From contig NZ_JACKZY010000003.1 of NCBI RefSeq assembly GCF_020833685.1, positions 1 through 64,000 on the forward strand: 64,000 nt of DNA, written 5' to 3'. Positions within the stretch are counted from its first letter, which is position 1, and every line of letters begins with the position of its first letter. Positions 8,463 through 17,730 of this stretch are shown here, piece by piece. The DNA comes from Nitratireductor sp. B36. GTDB taxonomy: Bacteria > Pseudomonadota > Alphaproteobacteria > Rhizobiales > Rhizobiaceae. Position numbers and translations under genes: made by a program. The notes under the pieces were generated by a model that had not been told where the DNA came from, did not search any database, and was given only the letters and a program-made list of their open reading frames with translations.

Positions 8463-9482
8463 CTATCCTGCGTTCATGCAATCGCCGACCGCCTGTCGCA
8501 GCGTGGCGATGCCGCTGTCGAAATGCCGGGTCGGATGTATGCGATTGGTGAGAAGAGTCCACGCAAGGCCATTGTCGAAATCGACCCACAGCCCTGTTCC
8601 CGTGAAACCCGTATGGCCGATCGTGCCGGCGCTGGCCAGCGCCCCGCCGGGCCAGTTTTCATATGGCCGTTCCCAGCCATGGGTGCGTTTTTCCGAAAGC
8701 GGCGTGCGCATCAGCGCCACCGTCTCATCACCTACCGTGTCACCCGCAAAAAGCCATGCCGCGAAATCGAGCACCGCATCCGCCGTTCCGAACAGGCCTG
8801 CATGTCCCGCACCCTCAAGCGCTGAACAATTGTCGTCATGCACCTCGCCGCACAGCACCCGGTGCCGCCATGTGCAATCCTCGGTCGCCGCCGTCTTTTC
8901 CGGATCGGCGGCAAAGGCGAAGCCCGGCCCCGGATCGAATTCCCGCAACCTTTTGCCCGCAAGCCGCTCCAGCGCGAAGCCGAGCAGAATGAAATTGATG
9001 TCGGAATAGACCGGCGGGCCTTTTTCCCAACGCCGCTGGAGAATGAAGGCCCGCAAAAGCTCCGCATCGCGGCCATAGGTGTAGATCGGCTCCACCGCCG
9101 GAAACGGCGTCTGGTGGCCGAGGCACTGGCGAAACGTCACCTGCCGTTCCCATGCATTCGGATCATACTGGCGCAGATCCGGCAGGAGCGTCGTGAGCGG
9201 CGCATCGAGATCGATCACGCCCTCTTTCGCCAGTTCGAGAATGCGCGTGGTGGTGAAGATCACCTTGGTCAGCGATGCGAGGTCGAACCAGGTGTCGGTG
9301 CGCATTTCACGCTCATGCGGCACGCGCTGCGCAAAGCCGGTGGCGCGCACCATGCGCCCGCCATCCCGGTCGATCACACCAAGCACCCCGCCGGGAAAGC
9401 GCCCCGCCTCCGCCGAAGCCTTCAGCAGGTCAAAGGCGCGCTCGAAGCGCGGCGCAAATCCGGGCGTGTCCGTCATGCTCAT
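8463..9482 (-). CDS. serine hydrolase, class C beta-lactamase fold, possibly a muropeptide amidase
   Basis: This 339-aa member of the beta-lactamase/PBP superfamily has SxxK as S70-L-T-K73, a YSD triad at 159-161 in place of Y-x-N, and a late HTG near residue 300. No signal peptide is visible, so it should be cytosolic and is unlikely to confer drug resistance. It lies 8 bases upstream of anmK and overlaps the ABC ATPase stop. Bacillus subtilis AmiE, a MurNAc-L-alanine amidase in the murQRP operon, belongs to the same superfamily. By analogy this enzyme may strip peptides from imported muropeptides. The fold is secure; the substrate is inferred. Confidence 0.8.
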   Translation of the reverse strand: MSMTDTPGFAPRFERAFDLLKASAEAGRFPGGVLGVIDRDGGRMVRATGFAQRVPHEREMRTDTWFDLASLTKVIFTTTRILELAKEGVIDLDAPLTTLLPDLRQYDPNAWERQVTFRQCLGHQTPFPAVEPIYTYGRDAELLRAFILQRRWEKGPPVYSDINFILLGFALERLAGKRLREFDPGPGFAFAADPEKTAATEDCTWRHRVLCGEVHDDNCSALEGAGHAGLFGTADAVLDFAAWLFAGDTVGDETVALMRTPLSEKRTHGWERPYENWPGGALASAGTIGHTGFTGTGLWVDFDNGLAWTLLTNRIHPTRHFDSGIATLRQAVGDCMNAG

Positions 9483-11224
9483 GCCTCCGCCCGCGCCATG
9501 TGGTCGGGACCAAAACTCTGCCAGTTGGCCGGCTCCGGCTCAAAGCCCAGCGGCCGCACCAGCGAGGGCACCTGCCGCGTGTCCACCTCGAAGGTCTCCT
9601 TGCGCCGGTCGACGCTCGGCACCGCGGAGATCAGCCGTTTCGTATAGGCGTGTTTCGGATCGGAAAGGACCGATGCCGCATCGCCGATCTCGACGATCTG
9701 CCCCGCATAGACCACCGCGATGCGGTGCGCGATGCGCTCCACCACCGCCATGTCGTGCGAGACGAAGAGATAGGCAAGGCCGAACTCGCGCTGCAGGTCC
9801 ACCAAGAGTTCCAGCACCTTGGCCTGAACCGAAACATCGAGCGCCGAGACGGCCTCGTCCAGCACCACGACAGACGGGTTCAGCATCAGCGCGCGGGCGA
9901 TGCACAGGCGCTGCCGCTGGCCCCCGGAAAACTCGTGCGGATAGCGCTGCAGCGCATTCTCCGGCAGACCCACCCGGTCGAGCAGCATGCGCATGCGCGC
10001 ATGCGTTTCACCATTCAGCTCGCCACCGGCGGCCATCACCGGCTCGGCCAGAATGCTGTCCACCCGAAGCCGCGGATTGAGCGAGGCATAGGGGTTCTGG
10101 AACACCATCTGCACCGGCTTGCCGCTCTGCCGCGCCGCGCCATTCGTGTTGGCGGAGAAGGTGCCGCGCGTCGGCTCGACCAGCCCCAGAATGGCGCGCG
10201 CCGTGGTCGATTTGCCCGAGCCGCTTTCGCCCACAATGCCCAGCGTCTCGCCCGGCATCAGGTCGAAATCGACCCCGTCCACCGCATGAACCGCACCGGT
10301 CTGCCGGCGCAGGAGACCACCGGTCACCGGAAAGCGAACCGTCAGCCCTTCGACTTTAAGCGCCGGCGCAGCACTTGGCGCGTCGGCCCGGCGATAGTCG
10401 GTGCGCGTGGCGCGCCCGGCCTCGAAATGCGGCACGGCACTTAACAGATGCTTCGTATAAGGATGCTGCGGCGCATCGAGCACCGCGTCGAGCGGTCCCT
10501 GCTCCACCGCCTCGCCATTCTGCATCACCATCACCTTGTCGGCGATGCCGGCGACCAGCCCGATGTCATGGGTGATGAAGATCATGCCCATGCCGGTCTC
10601 GCGCTTGAGCTCGGCGAGCAGCGCCATGATCTGCGCCTGCACCGTCACGTCGAGCGCCGTGGTGGGCTCGTCCGCAATCAGAAGACGCGGATTGCACGAA
10701 AGGGCAGTGGCAATCATCACGCGCTGAAGCATGCCGCCGGAAAGCTGGTGCGGACAGTATTTCAGCCGCCGCGCGGCATCGGGAATGCGCACCCGGTCGA
10801 GCGCATCCTTCGCCGCTTCCCGCGCCTGCTTTCCGGTAAGACCACGATGAAGACGGAACGATTCCTCGATCTGCTCGCCAATGGTCAGGACCGGGTTGAG
10901 CGAGGTCATCGGCTCCTGAAAGATCATGCCGATCTCGCCGCCGCGGATCTTCGTCAGCTCCTGCTCGCCAGCTGCTGCCAGATCGAGCGTGCTGCCGTTC
11001 TCGCGGGTGAATTGAATGGAACCATCGAGAATGCGCCCACCACCGAAATCCACCAGCCGGTTGACCGAAAGCGCGGTGACGGATTTGCCCGAGCCGCTTT
11101 CGCCGACAATGGCCAGCGTCTCGCCGGCTGCGAGATCGAAGCTCACGCCATGGACGATTTCATTGTCTTCGGGCTTGCGGCCGAAACCGACGCGCAGGTT
11201 TGAAACGGACAGAAGCTGCGTCAT
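9479..11224 (-). CDS. ABC transporter ATPase with two fused nucleotide-binding domains (peptide/nickel type)
   Basis: This 581-aa protein fuses the DppD-like and DppF-like ATPases. The N-terminal half has Walker A GESGSGKS and signature LSGGMLQR; the C-terminal half has a second GESGSGKS and FSGGQRQR, each followed by a Walker B aspartate (LLIADEPTT and VVVLDEAVS). ATG at 11224 overlaps the permease stop, and the longer frame upstream is permease sequence out of frame. It energises the two permeases encoded just upstream. Because murQ, anmK and a muropeptide-hydrolase candidate share the operon, the cargo may be cell-wall fragments. Confidence 0.9.
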   Translation of the reverse strand: MTQLLSVSNLRVGFGRKPEDNEIVHGVSFDLAAGETLAIVGESGSGKSVTALSVNRLVDFGGGRILDGSIQFTRENGSTLDLAAAGEQELTKIRGGEIGMIFQEPMTSLNPVLTIGEQIEESFRLHRGLTGKQAREAAKDALDRVRIPDAARRLKYCPHQLSGGMLQRVMIATALSCNPRLLIADEPTTALDVTVQAQIMALLAELKRETGMGMIFITHDIGLVAGIADKVMVMQNGEAVEQGPLDAVLDAPQHPYTKHLLSAVPHFEAGRATRTDYRRADAPSAAPALKVEGLTVRFPVTGGLLRRQTGAVHAVDGVDFDLMPGETLGIVGESGSGKSTTARAILGLVEPTRGTFSANTNGAARQSGKPVQMVFQNPYASLNPRLRVDSILAEPVMAAGGELNGETHARMRMLLDRVGLPENALQRYPHEFSGGQRQRLCIARALMLNPSVVVLDEAVSALDVSVQAKVLELLVDLQREFGLAYLFVSHDMAVVERIAHRIAVVYAGQIVEIGDAASVLSDPKHAYTKRLISAVPSVDRRKETFEVDTRQVPSLVRPLGFEPEPANWQSFGPDHMARAEA

Positions 11225-12060
11225 GCGACCGACCTCCGCGTTCTGGGATCGAGAATGTCGCGCAGCGCATCCCCCAGAAGGTTGAAGCCAAGAATGCCGA
11301 TCATGATCGCAATGCCCGGGAAGATCAGGAGCCAGGGCGCCATCTCCATCAGATTGCGGCTGTCGGCGAGCATCAGGCCGAGCGACGAGGCCGGCGGCTG
11401 CGTGCCGAGACCGAGAAAGCTCAGGCCCGCCTCCGTCAGAAGGCCCCATGCGAGCGCCAGCGTCACCTGCACCGTCAGCGGCGCAACGAGGTTCAGCATC
11501 AGATGGCGTGTCAGAATGTAGTTGCGGCTCGAACCGAAAGTGCGCGCGGCGTCCACGAAGTCGCGCGTCTTCAGAGAGAGCGCCGGCCCGCGCACCACGC
11601 GGGTGAAGATGGGCGTGTAGACGATGGCGATGGCCATCACACTGGTCCAGGTGCCCGGCCCCACAATTGCGATGATGAGCAGCGCCAGAAGGATCGCCGG
11701 AAAGGCCAGAAGCACATCCATGAAACGCATGATCGTGCCATCCCACCAGCCGCCGAACCATGCGGCCGCAAGACCGAGCACGATGCCCGCGACGGCGGCC
11801 AGCGCCACAGAAGCGAAAGCGACGATGAAGGACTGGCTGATGCCCAGCATCAACCGGCTCGCCACATCGCGGCCAAACAGATCCGTGCCCATCCAGTAGG
11901 TCGCGTCGGGCGCGTGCAGGCGGTCGACGCGGAACTGCATCAGCGGGTCATGCGGCGTGATGCCGAGAAGCCCGAGAATGGCGATGATGATGTAAAGGCC
12001 AACGATGGCGCCGCCGATGCGGCCGCTCGAATGGCTGAAAATGGCGCGCAGCAACTGCAT
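11221..12060 (-). CDS. ABC transporter permease, DppC/OppC type
   Basis: This inner-membrane permease of about 279 aa has six predicted spans and the EAA loop (DAARTFGSSRNYILTRHLML) that docks the ATPase. The periplasmic loop WMGTDLFGRDVASRLM is a hallmark of this family. Translation may begin at GTG 12063 or ATG 12060; both overlap the upstream permease stop, so coupling is tight either way. It partners the DppB-like gene and the double ATPase. Confidence 0.88.
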   Translation of the reverse strand: MQLLRAIFSHSSGRIGGAIVGLYIIIAILGLLGITPHDPLMQFRVDRLHAPDATYWMGTDLFGRDVASRLMLGISQSFIVAFASVALAAVAGIVLGLAAAWFGGWWDGTIMRFMDVLLAFPAILLALLIIAIVGPGTWTSVMAIAIVYTPIFTRVVRGPALSLKTRDFVDAARTFGSSRNYILTRHLMLNLVAPLTVQVTLALAWGLLTEAGLSFLGLGTQPPASSLGLMLADSRNLMEMAPWLLIFPGIAIMIGILGFNLLGDALRDILDPRTRRSVA

Positions 12061-13019
12061 CACTTGGCCCCCAGCCGAATGCGCGGGTCGAGCATCGCAT
12101 AGGCGAGATCGACCAGAAGATTCACGATCATGAAGTTGAGCGCGATGAACAGGACCGAGCCCTGCACCAGCGCGTAGTCACGCTGGAGAATGGCGTCGAG
12201 CACCATTCGCCCGAGGCCCGGCAACGCAAAAATCTGCTCCACGATCACAGTGCCGCCCAGGAGATAGCCGAACTCGACGCCGCTCAGCGTCACCACCGGG
12301 ATGAGCGCGTTGGGCAGCGCGTGTCGCCAGATCACCTTGCGCGCCGGCACACCCTTGGCGCGCGCGGTGCGGATGTAATCGTCGCTCAGAATGTCGAGCA
12401 TGGCCGAGCGCGAAATGCGCGTCACGGCAGCGGCGAAGGCAAAGCCGAGCGTTAGCGCCGGCAGGATCATCTGCCCCAGATTGCGCAGCGGATTTTCAAG
12501 GAAGGGCGTGAACTCGCCCATGGCCGGCAGCACCCCGAAGCCCACCGACAGCACATAGATCGCCAGAAGCGCGAACACGAAATTCGGCGTCGACTGGCCG
12601 ATCATCGCGAAGATGCGCACGGCGAGATCGGAAGGCTTTTCATTGCGAGTGGCGGCAAATATGCCCGCCGGCAGGCCGATGGCGAGTGCGATGACCATGG
12701 AGAGGAGCGCCAGTTCCAGCGTCAGCGGAAAGCGCTCGAGGATCACGTCGAGCACCGGCTTGCCGAAGGTCACGGACACACCGAGATCGCCCTGAACCGC
12801 ACCCGCAAGCCAGCGCCAATATTGGGTGAACCAGCCCTGATCGATGCCGAAATAGGCTTCAAGTGCCGCGCGCTGGTCGGGCGTCAGAAGCCCGGCCTCT
12901 GTTCCCAGCATGGCGGTGATGGCGTCGCCCGGCACCAGCCGGATCGAAACAAAGACGAGGACAGACACCCCGAGCATGACCAATGGAAAAGTCATCAGCC
13001 TTCGGGCCAGGTAATTCAT
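12060..13019 (-). CDS. ABC transporter permease, DppB/OppB type
   Basis: This 319-aa permease starts at ATG 13019 (MNYLARRLMTFPLVML), which places the first membrane span directly at the N-terminus as is usual. The family motif RLVPGDAITAMLG follows, and the EAA loop is DYIRTARAKGVPARKVIWRH. It is cotranscribed with the substrate-binding gene upstream after a 167-base gap that carries a repeat. Confidence 0.88.
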   Translation of the reverse strand: MNYLARRLMTFPLVMLGVSVLVFVSIRLVPGDAITAMLGTEAGLLTPDQRAALEAYFGIDQGWFTQYWRWLAGAVQGDLGVSVTFGKPVLDVILERFPLTLELALLSMVIALAIGLPAGIFAATRNEKPSDLAVRIFAMIGQSTPNFVFALLAIYVLSVGFGVLPAMGEFTPFLENPLRNLGQMILPALTLGFAFAAAVTRISRSAMLDILSDDYIRTARAKGVPARKVIWRHALPNALIPVVTLSGVEFGYLLGGTVIVEQIFALPGLGRMVLDAILQRDYALVQGSVLFIALNFMIVNLLVDLAYAMLDPRIRLGAK

Positions 13020-13085
13020 GAAGCTTTCACTCCGTGTCCTTCTTGCTGCAATCGTCTTGTGCCGTGGGGTTGAGGGCCGCCGCAT

Positions 13086-13112
13086 CCCTCATGGTGAGCT
13101 TGTCGAACCACG
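13086..13112. repeat. dispersed 27-bp repeat, single copy
   Basis: The sequence starting CCCTCATGGTGAGCTTGTCG is found here and again twice, inverted against itself, at 38114-38215. It is followed by a short GAACCACGCACCAC simple repeat. It sits inside the operon between the binding-protein gene and the first permease gene, where a hairpin or RNA-processing site could set the higher level of binding protein. Confidence 0.7.
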
Positions 13113-13186
13113 AACCACGCACCACGCACCACGAGGGCGCCGGGAGCAAACGGGGCCACGCTTCCAAGCGCAGCCCCACATCACAA

Positions 13187-14710
13187 TCACTCGCCCACGC
13201 TCACCTCGGTCAGGCCAAACAGCGTGCCGGTCGGGGAAGGCACAAAGCCTTTCACGTTCTTCTGCTGCGCGGTGTAGGTGTAGCCCGTGTAGAGCCAGAT
13301 CCACGGCGACACCTCGGCAAGATGCGTCTCGAATTTCGCGAAGATCTCTTTGCGCTTGTCGAAGTCGGTCTCCACGCGGCCTTCCTGCATCAGGCTGTCG
13401 AGCGTGTCGTCGATATAATTGGCGACATGCTGGAGATTGCCGTCCTTGGTCCAGTAGCGGTTGTACATGGAATAGGGGTCGGCGCGGCCACCGTTCAACG
13501 CCACCGCCATGTCGAAATCACCCTTCAGCCAGGTGTCCACATAAACGTTGAGCTCCATCATCTTGATGTCGAGCTTGATGCCGATCTCGGCAAGCTGCGA
13601 CTGGATGACCTGCGCCTCGGCCGCGGCTGTGGGCGGCTCGCCCGTGGCGGCGATCACCGTTGCGGAGAAGCCATCTTCATAGCCGGCATCGGCCATGAGC
13701 TGCTTGGCCTTTTCCACGTCGCGCTCATAGCAGAACAGCGCGCCCGGATCAGAGCGGTAGGCCGGCATGGTCAGCGGACCGGTCACCGCACCCTCGCCCA
13801 GAAGCGCGGTGTCGAGCACGTCCTGGCGGTCGATGGCGCAGGAGATCGCCTGACGCACGGCCAGTTCCGTCATCGGCTCGCGCGACGGGTTCAGCTGCAG
13901 CACGTGATAGGCCAGCACCGGCGTGCGGCTCAGTTCCAGGCTTGCCTCGTTCGGCACCAGCGTGGCCACGAGCGGATCGTTGATCAGGGCGAAATCCACC
14001 TGCTTGGTGCGCAGCGCCGCCAGAATGGCGGTCTCGTCCGGCAGAACGGAAATGTTGATGCCGTCCACCTTCACCTCGCCGCCGGCCCAGTCCGGATTGG
14101 CGCTCAGAACCTCTTTCTGGTTCGGCTCCCAGCTGTCCAGCTTGAACGGGCCGGAGCCGATCGCCTTCGTGCCGATCGTGCCGGCCTCGATTTCGCTCGC
14201 CGGAACGACTGCCGCGTTGATACTCGTCATCGCCGTCAGCATCGGAACGTCCGGCTGCGACAGGTTGAAGACAACGGTCGTCTCGTCCGGCGTGTCGATG
14301 CTCTCGATGGAGGTGAAGTTGGCGCGTGCGGCTGCACCCGTGGCCTCATCCAGAACGCGCTCGAATGATGCCTTCACATCCGCTGGCGTCACCTTTTCGC
14401 CGTTCTGGAATTTTGCATCAGCATCAAGCTTGAAGGTCAACGTCTTGCCATCCTCGGAGAACTCCCAGGATTCGGCAATGGCAGGAATGATCTCCAGATC
14501 GGCATTGAGACGCACCAGCGGCTCATAGACCAGCTCCAGAAGACGCAGCGAGGAAAACGCCGTCTGCTTGTGCGGGTCTAGGCCGGTCGCATCCTGCGAC
14601 CAGGCCATGCGCAGCGTCTCCGCCGATGCGGGCACCGCCGCCGTGGCCGCGCCAAGCGCGGCTGCAAATGCCACCGAGGTGGCGAACTTCTTCATCAAAG
14701 ACTGTCCCAT
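13187..14710 (-). CDS. ABC transporter solute-binding protein, family 5 (candidate muropeptide receptor)
   Basis: This periplasmic receptor of the DppA/OppA family, 507 aa, has a signal peptide of about 30 residues ending in ASA. Family signatures are AESWEFSEDGKTLTFKL near residue 80 and VRQAISCAIDRQ near 290. ATG 14710 follows GGGAGAAGATC; an internal ATG five codons later is a weaker alternative. Family 5 receptors bind peptides, nickel, opines, sugars or muropeptides. Placement between murQ and the permease genes makes MurNAc-peptides or anhydro-MurNAc the best guess. Confidence 0.87.
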   Translation of the reverse strand: MGQSLMKKFATSVAFAAALGAATAAVPASAETLRMAWSQDATGLDPHKQTAFSSLRLLELVYEPLVRLNADLEIIPAIAESWEFSEDGKTLTFKLDADAKFQNGEKVTPADVKASFERVLDEATGAAARANFTSIESIDTPDETTVVFNLSQPDVPMLTAMTSINAAVVPASEIEAGTIGTKAIGSGPFKLDSWEPNQKEVLSANPDWAGGEVKVDGINISVLPDETAILAALRTKQVDFALINDPLVATLVPNEASLELSRTPVLAYHVLQLNPSREPMTELAVRQAISCAIDRQDVLDTALLGEGAVTGPLTMPAYRSDPGALFCYERDVEKAKQLMADAGYEDGFSATVIAATGEPPTAAAEAQVIQSQLAEIGIKLDIKMMELNVYVDTWLKGDFDMAVALNGGRADPYSMYNRYWTKDGNLQHVANYIDDTLDSLMQEGRVETDFDKRKEIFAKFETHLAEVSPWIWLYTGYTYTAQQKNVKGFVPSPTGTLFGLTEVSVGE

Positions 14711-14777
14711 GATCTTCTCCCTCCGAGAGCGTTTGATGCCTGCAACCGCTCAATGAACGGTCGCATAAATGGCTGCT

Positions 14778-15716
14778 TCACCTGTTTGCAGCTTGCTGCT
14801 GCCTTTCGTTTATTGCCTTGCGCAAGAACCCGCCAGCCCTTGCAAGGGCGGCGCGCGCTTCCGCAACATCCATATCCGTCAGCGCGATGAAGATGGCGAG
14901 CTTCACATCATGGCCGCTGCGTTGAAGCAGCGTCTCGGCCTCATCGGCAGAACACCCCGTCGCTTCCATGACGATGCGCGAGGCGCGCGCCATGAGCTTC
15001 TGGTTGCTGATGTTAACGTCCACCATCAGGTTCTGATAGATTTTGCCCATGCGGATCATGCTCGCCGTGGAGAGCATGTTGAGGATGAGCTTCTGCGCCG
15101 TGCCCGATTTCATTCGCGTCGAGCCGGTCAGGATTTCCGGCCCCACCACGGGCGCGATGGCGATGTCGGCAATGGCCCCGATGGCCGAATCCGGATTGCA
15201 GGATAGCGAAACGGTCGTCGCGCCAATCTCTTTGGCGTAATTCAGCCCGCCGATCACATAGGGCGTGCGGCCGCTCACAGCGATACCAACCACGACATCC
15301 TTGGCCGTCAGACCGCGCTCTTCCAGCGCCTGCCGGCCCTGTGCCGGGTCATCTTCGGCCCCTTCCACGGCATGCCTCAGCGCGTGGTCACCGCCGGCGA
15401 TCACGCCGGTCACCATGTCTTCGGGCACGCTGAAAGTGGGCGGGCATTCGGAAGCGTCGAGCACACCGAGCCGTCCACTCGTGCCCGCGCCCATATAGAT
15501 CAGCCGTCCACCATTCTGAAACGCCTCGACAATCCGGTCGACCGCCTCGGCGATCTGCGGGATCACCTTTTCGACAGCCAGCGGTACGTCCCGGTCGGCG
15601 GCGTTGATGAGTTTCAGGATTTCGGTCGTCGGCTGCAGATCGATCTGCATCGTGTCCGGGTTGCGGCCCTCCGATACAAGCTTTTCAAGCTCCGACATCA
15701 GCGTCTGCGCGTTCAT
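14778..15716 (-). CDS. murQ: N-acetylmuramic acid 6-phosphate etherase
   Basis: MurQ cleaves the lactyl ether of MurNAc-6-P to give GlcNAc-6-P and D-lactate. The 312-aa SIS-domain protein has [20 protein letters not shown], whose glutamate (about residue 90) is the catalytic acid, and the signature [21 protein letters not shown] 15716 is preferred over GTG 15722 because GGAG sits five bases upstream of it. It is the first gene of the operon running to anmK, and a MurR-like operator lies about 110 bases upstream. Confidence 0.93.
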   Translation of the reverse strand: MNAQTLMSELEKLVSEGRNPDTMQIDLQPTTEILKLINAADRDVPLAVEKVIPQIAEAVDRIVEAFQNGGRLIYMGAGTSGRLGVLDASECPPTFSVPEDMVTGVIAGGDHALRHAVEGAEDDPAQGRQALEERGLTAKDVVVGIAVSGRTPYVIGGLNYAKEIGATTVSLSCNPDSAIGAIADIAIAPVVGPEILTGSTRMKSGTAQKLILNMLSTASMIRMGKIYQNLMVDVNISNQKLMARASRIVMEATGCSADEAETLLQRSGHDVKLAIFIALTDMDVAEARAALARAGGFLRKAINERQQQAANR

Positions 15717-15823
15717 GGACACTCCGAAATAACCACACTGCCTCTGGCGGGACCCGCATCCCGCGGTGCCTGACGCCTTACGGAAGTGTTAAAATTGATA
15801 ATTCCAAGAGTCAATTCCAATCA

Positions 15824-15838
15824 AGAATAATATATTCC
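15824..15838. promoter_or_regulatory. candidate MurR/RpiR operator upstream of murQ
   Basis: AGAATAATATATTCC matches the site at 35849-35863 in 14 of 15 positions. It is an AT-rich near-palindrome in an otherwise GC-rich genome. A second AATTCC-containing stretch (15801-15819) lies beside it. It sits about 110 bases upstream of murQ and downstream of pgi, so murQ is the only plausible target. Confidence 0.65.
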
Positions 15839-15926
15839 ACTTCGGAGAAGCCGCCACCGTGCGGGCACGTGCCGCGCCCACCAAATTGCGATCAGGGTTG
15901 GAGTTGAAGACGACGGGGTGGGTCTC

Positions 15927-17567
15927 TCAGCCCTTGCGGAGCTCCATCACCCGGTTCACCATGCCCGCCGTCGCTGCATCACGGCTATCGGCGCCCGCCT
16001 TGCCTTCCACCACAGGCAGAAGCTCGGTCGCCAGTTCCTTGCCGAGCTCCACGCCCCATTGATCGAAGGCATTGATGCCGAAGAGCTGCGCTTCCACGAA
16101 AACCCGATGCTCGTAAAGCGCGATCAGGCGGCCAAGCGCAAACGGGTCTAGCTTGCGATAGAGAAGCGTGAGCGAGGGTCTGTTGCCGGTGAACACACGA
16201 TGCGGCGCAAGGCGCTTCGCCTCGGCTTCGGGCACGCCCTTCTCCAGAAGCTGCGTCTCGGCTTCTTCCAGCGTGCGCCCTTTCATCAGCGCTTCCGCCT
16301 GCGCCAGGCAATTGGCGACGAGCAGATCGTGGTGGTGCCCCAGCCCAGCCTCATGTCCTTCCGCCGCCAGCATGAATTCGACGGGGATGATGTCGGTGCC
16401 CTGATGCAATAGCTGGAAGAATGCGTGTTGCCCGTTCGTGCCCGGCTCGCCCCAGACCAGCGGGCCCGTGGGCGTGATCACCGGCGAACCGTCAAGCTGC
16501 ACGCCTTTGCCGTTCGATTCCATGTCGAGTTGCTGCAGATAGGCGGGCAACCGCTCCAGCCTCTGATCGTAGGGAATGATGGCCCGGGCCGGATAGTCGC
16601 ACACGACGCGATGCCAATAGCCAATCAGGCCGAGCATCACCGGCAAATTCTCTCTCAGCGGCGCAGATTTGAAGTGCCGGTCCATGGCCTCCGCGCCCGC
16701 GAGCAGCCGGCGGAAATCGTCAGCGCCGATGGCGATCATGATCGGCAGGCCGATGGCAGACCAGAGCGAATAGCGCCCGCCGACCCAGTCCCAGAAACCG
16801 AACACGCGCTTTTCGTCGATGCCGAAATCCGCAACCTTGTCGAGCGCGGTGGAGACGGCTGCAAAGTGATCGCCCGTGGCCGACTGGCCAAGCTTTGCCG
16901 CGGTCCACTTCTGCGCGGTGCGCGCATTGGTCATCGTCTCGATGGTGGTGAAGGTTTTCGATGCGATGATGAAGAGCGTGGTCTCGGGATCGAGCCCGGC
17001 CAGTGTGTCGGCGATATGCGCGCCATCCACATTGGACACATAATGAAGGCGCGGGCCGTCACGATAGGGCGAGAGCGCCCGTGTCACCATCACCGGGCCG
17101 AGATCGGAACCGCCAATGCCGATATTCACCACATCGGTGAAGGCCTTTCCGGTCGCACCGCGAATCGTGCCGCGACGCACGCCATCGGCGAACGCATCCA
17201 TCGCCTCCAGCACCTCACGCACCTCGGGCATGACATCGTAGCCGTCATTCTCGATGGCCCCGCCAGAAAGCGCCCGCAGAGCGGTGTGCAGCACGGCGCG
17301 GTCTTCGGTGACATTGATGCGCTTGCCGGCAAACATGTCGTCACGTGCTCTCTCCAGCGCGGCCACTTCGGCCAAGCCGATCAGCAGGCTGATTGCGGTC
17401 TCGTCCACCGCCGTGCGCGAAAAATCGAGTGTCAGATCATCCAGTGAAAGCGAGAAACGTTTGAACCGCTCGGGATCTGAAGCAAAGGCGTCTCGCATGT
17501 CCATGGGATCGGTTTTTGCGCGATGCTCGCGAAGGGCAGCGAGTGCATTCTGAAAATCCGTGTCCAT
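15927..17567 (-). CDS. pgi: glucose-6-phosphate isomerase
   Basis: This cytosolic glycolytic isomerase interconverts glucose-6-P and fructose-6-P. At 546 aa it is close to the E. coli length (549). Signatures include [11 protein letters not shown] near residue 145, [13 protein letters not shown] near 265 and the catalytic-site segment [15 protein letters not shown] near 380. ATG 17567 follows GCAGGAGGTTCTCC. It ends about 210 bases before murQ and diverges from a MocR regulator. Confidence 0.95.
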   Translation of the reverse strand: MDTDFQNALAALREHRAKTDPMDMRDAFASDPERFKRFSLSLDDLTLDFSRTAVDETAISLLIGLAEVAALERARDDMFAGKRINVTEDRAVLHTALRALSGGAIENDGYDVMPEVREVLEAMDAFADGVRRGTIRGATGKAFTDVVNIGIGGSDLGPVMVTRALSPYRDGPRLHYVSNVDGAHIADTLAGLDPETTLFIIASKTFTTIETMTNARTAQKWTAAKLGQSATGDHFAAVSTALDKVADFGIDEKRVFGFWDWVGGRYSLWSAIGLPIMIAIGADDFRRLLAGAEAMDRHFKSAPLRENLPVMLGLIGYWHRVVCDYPARAIIPYDQRLERLPAYLQQLDMESNGKGVQLDGSPVITPTGPLVWGEPGTNGQHAFFQLLHQGTDIIPVEFMLAAEGHEAGLGHHHDLLVANCLAQAEALMKGRTLEEAETQLLEKGVPEAEAKRLAPHRVFTGNRPSLTLLYRKLDPFALGRLIALYEHRVFVEAQLFGINAFDQWGVELGKELATELLPVVEGKAGADSRDAATAGMVNRVMELRKG

Positions 17568-17679
17568 GGAGAACCTCCTGCGAAAAGAAACGGTGTTCTT
17601 TTAGCAAACAAAACGAGGCGAAACAGGGGTTTGCTGGCATTCATCAATTTTCTTGTTGGAACAATCAATTGTACCAGGG

Positions 17680-17707
17680 TTGACATGCATTGACCCAAGG
17701 GTAGGCT
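17680..17707 (+). promoter_or_regulatory. possible MocR promoter/operator
   Basis: TTGACATGCATTGACCC contains TTGAC twice with a period of 10 bases. The first copy could serve as a -35 box, with TAGGCT at 17702-17707 as a weak -10, about 24 bases before the start codon. MocR-type regulators often bind direct repeats over their own promoters. The call is tentative. Confidence 0.35.
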
Positions 17708-17730
17708 CCCCCGCCGGAGAGGAAAGCCAA

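Noticed and set aside
8463-9482. antibiotic-resistance beta-lactamase
   Set aside because: There is no signal peptide, the second motif is YSD, and the gene sits in a cell-wall recycling operon.
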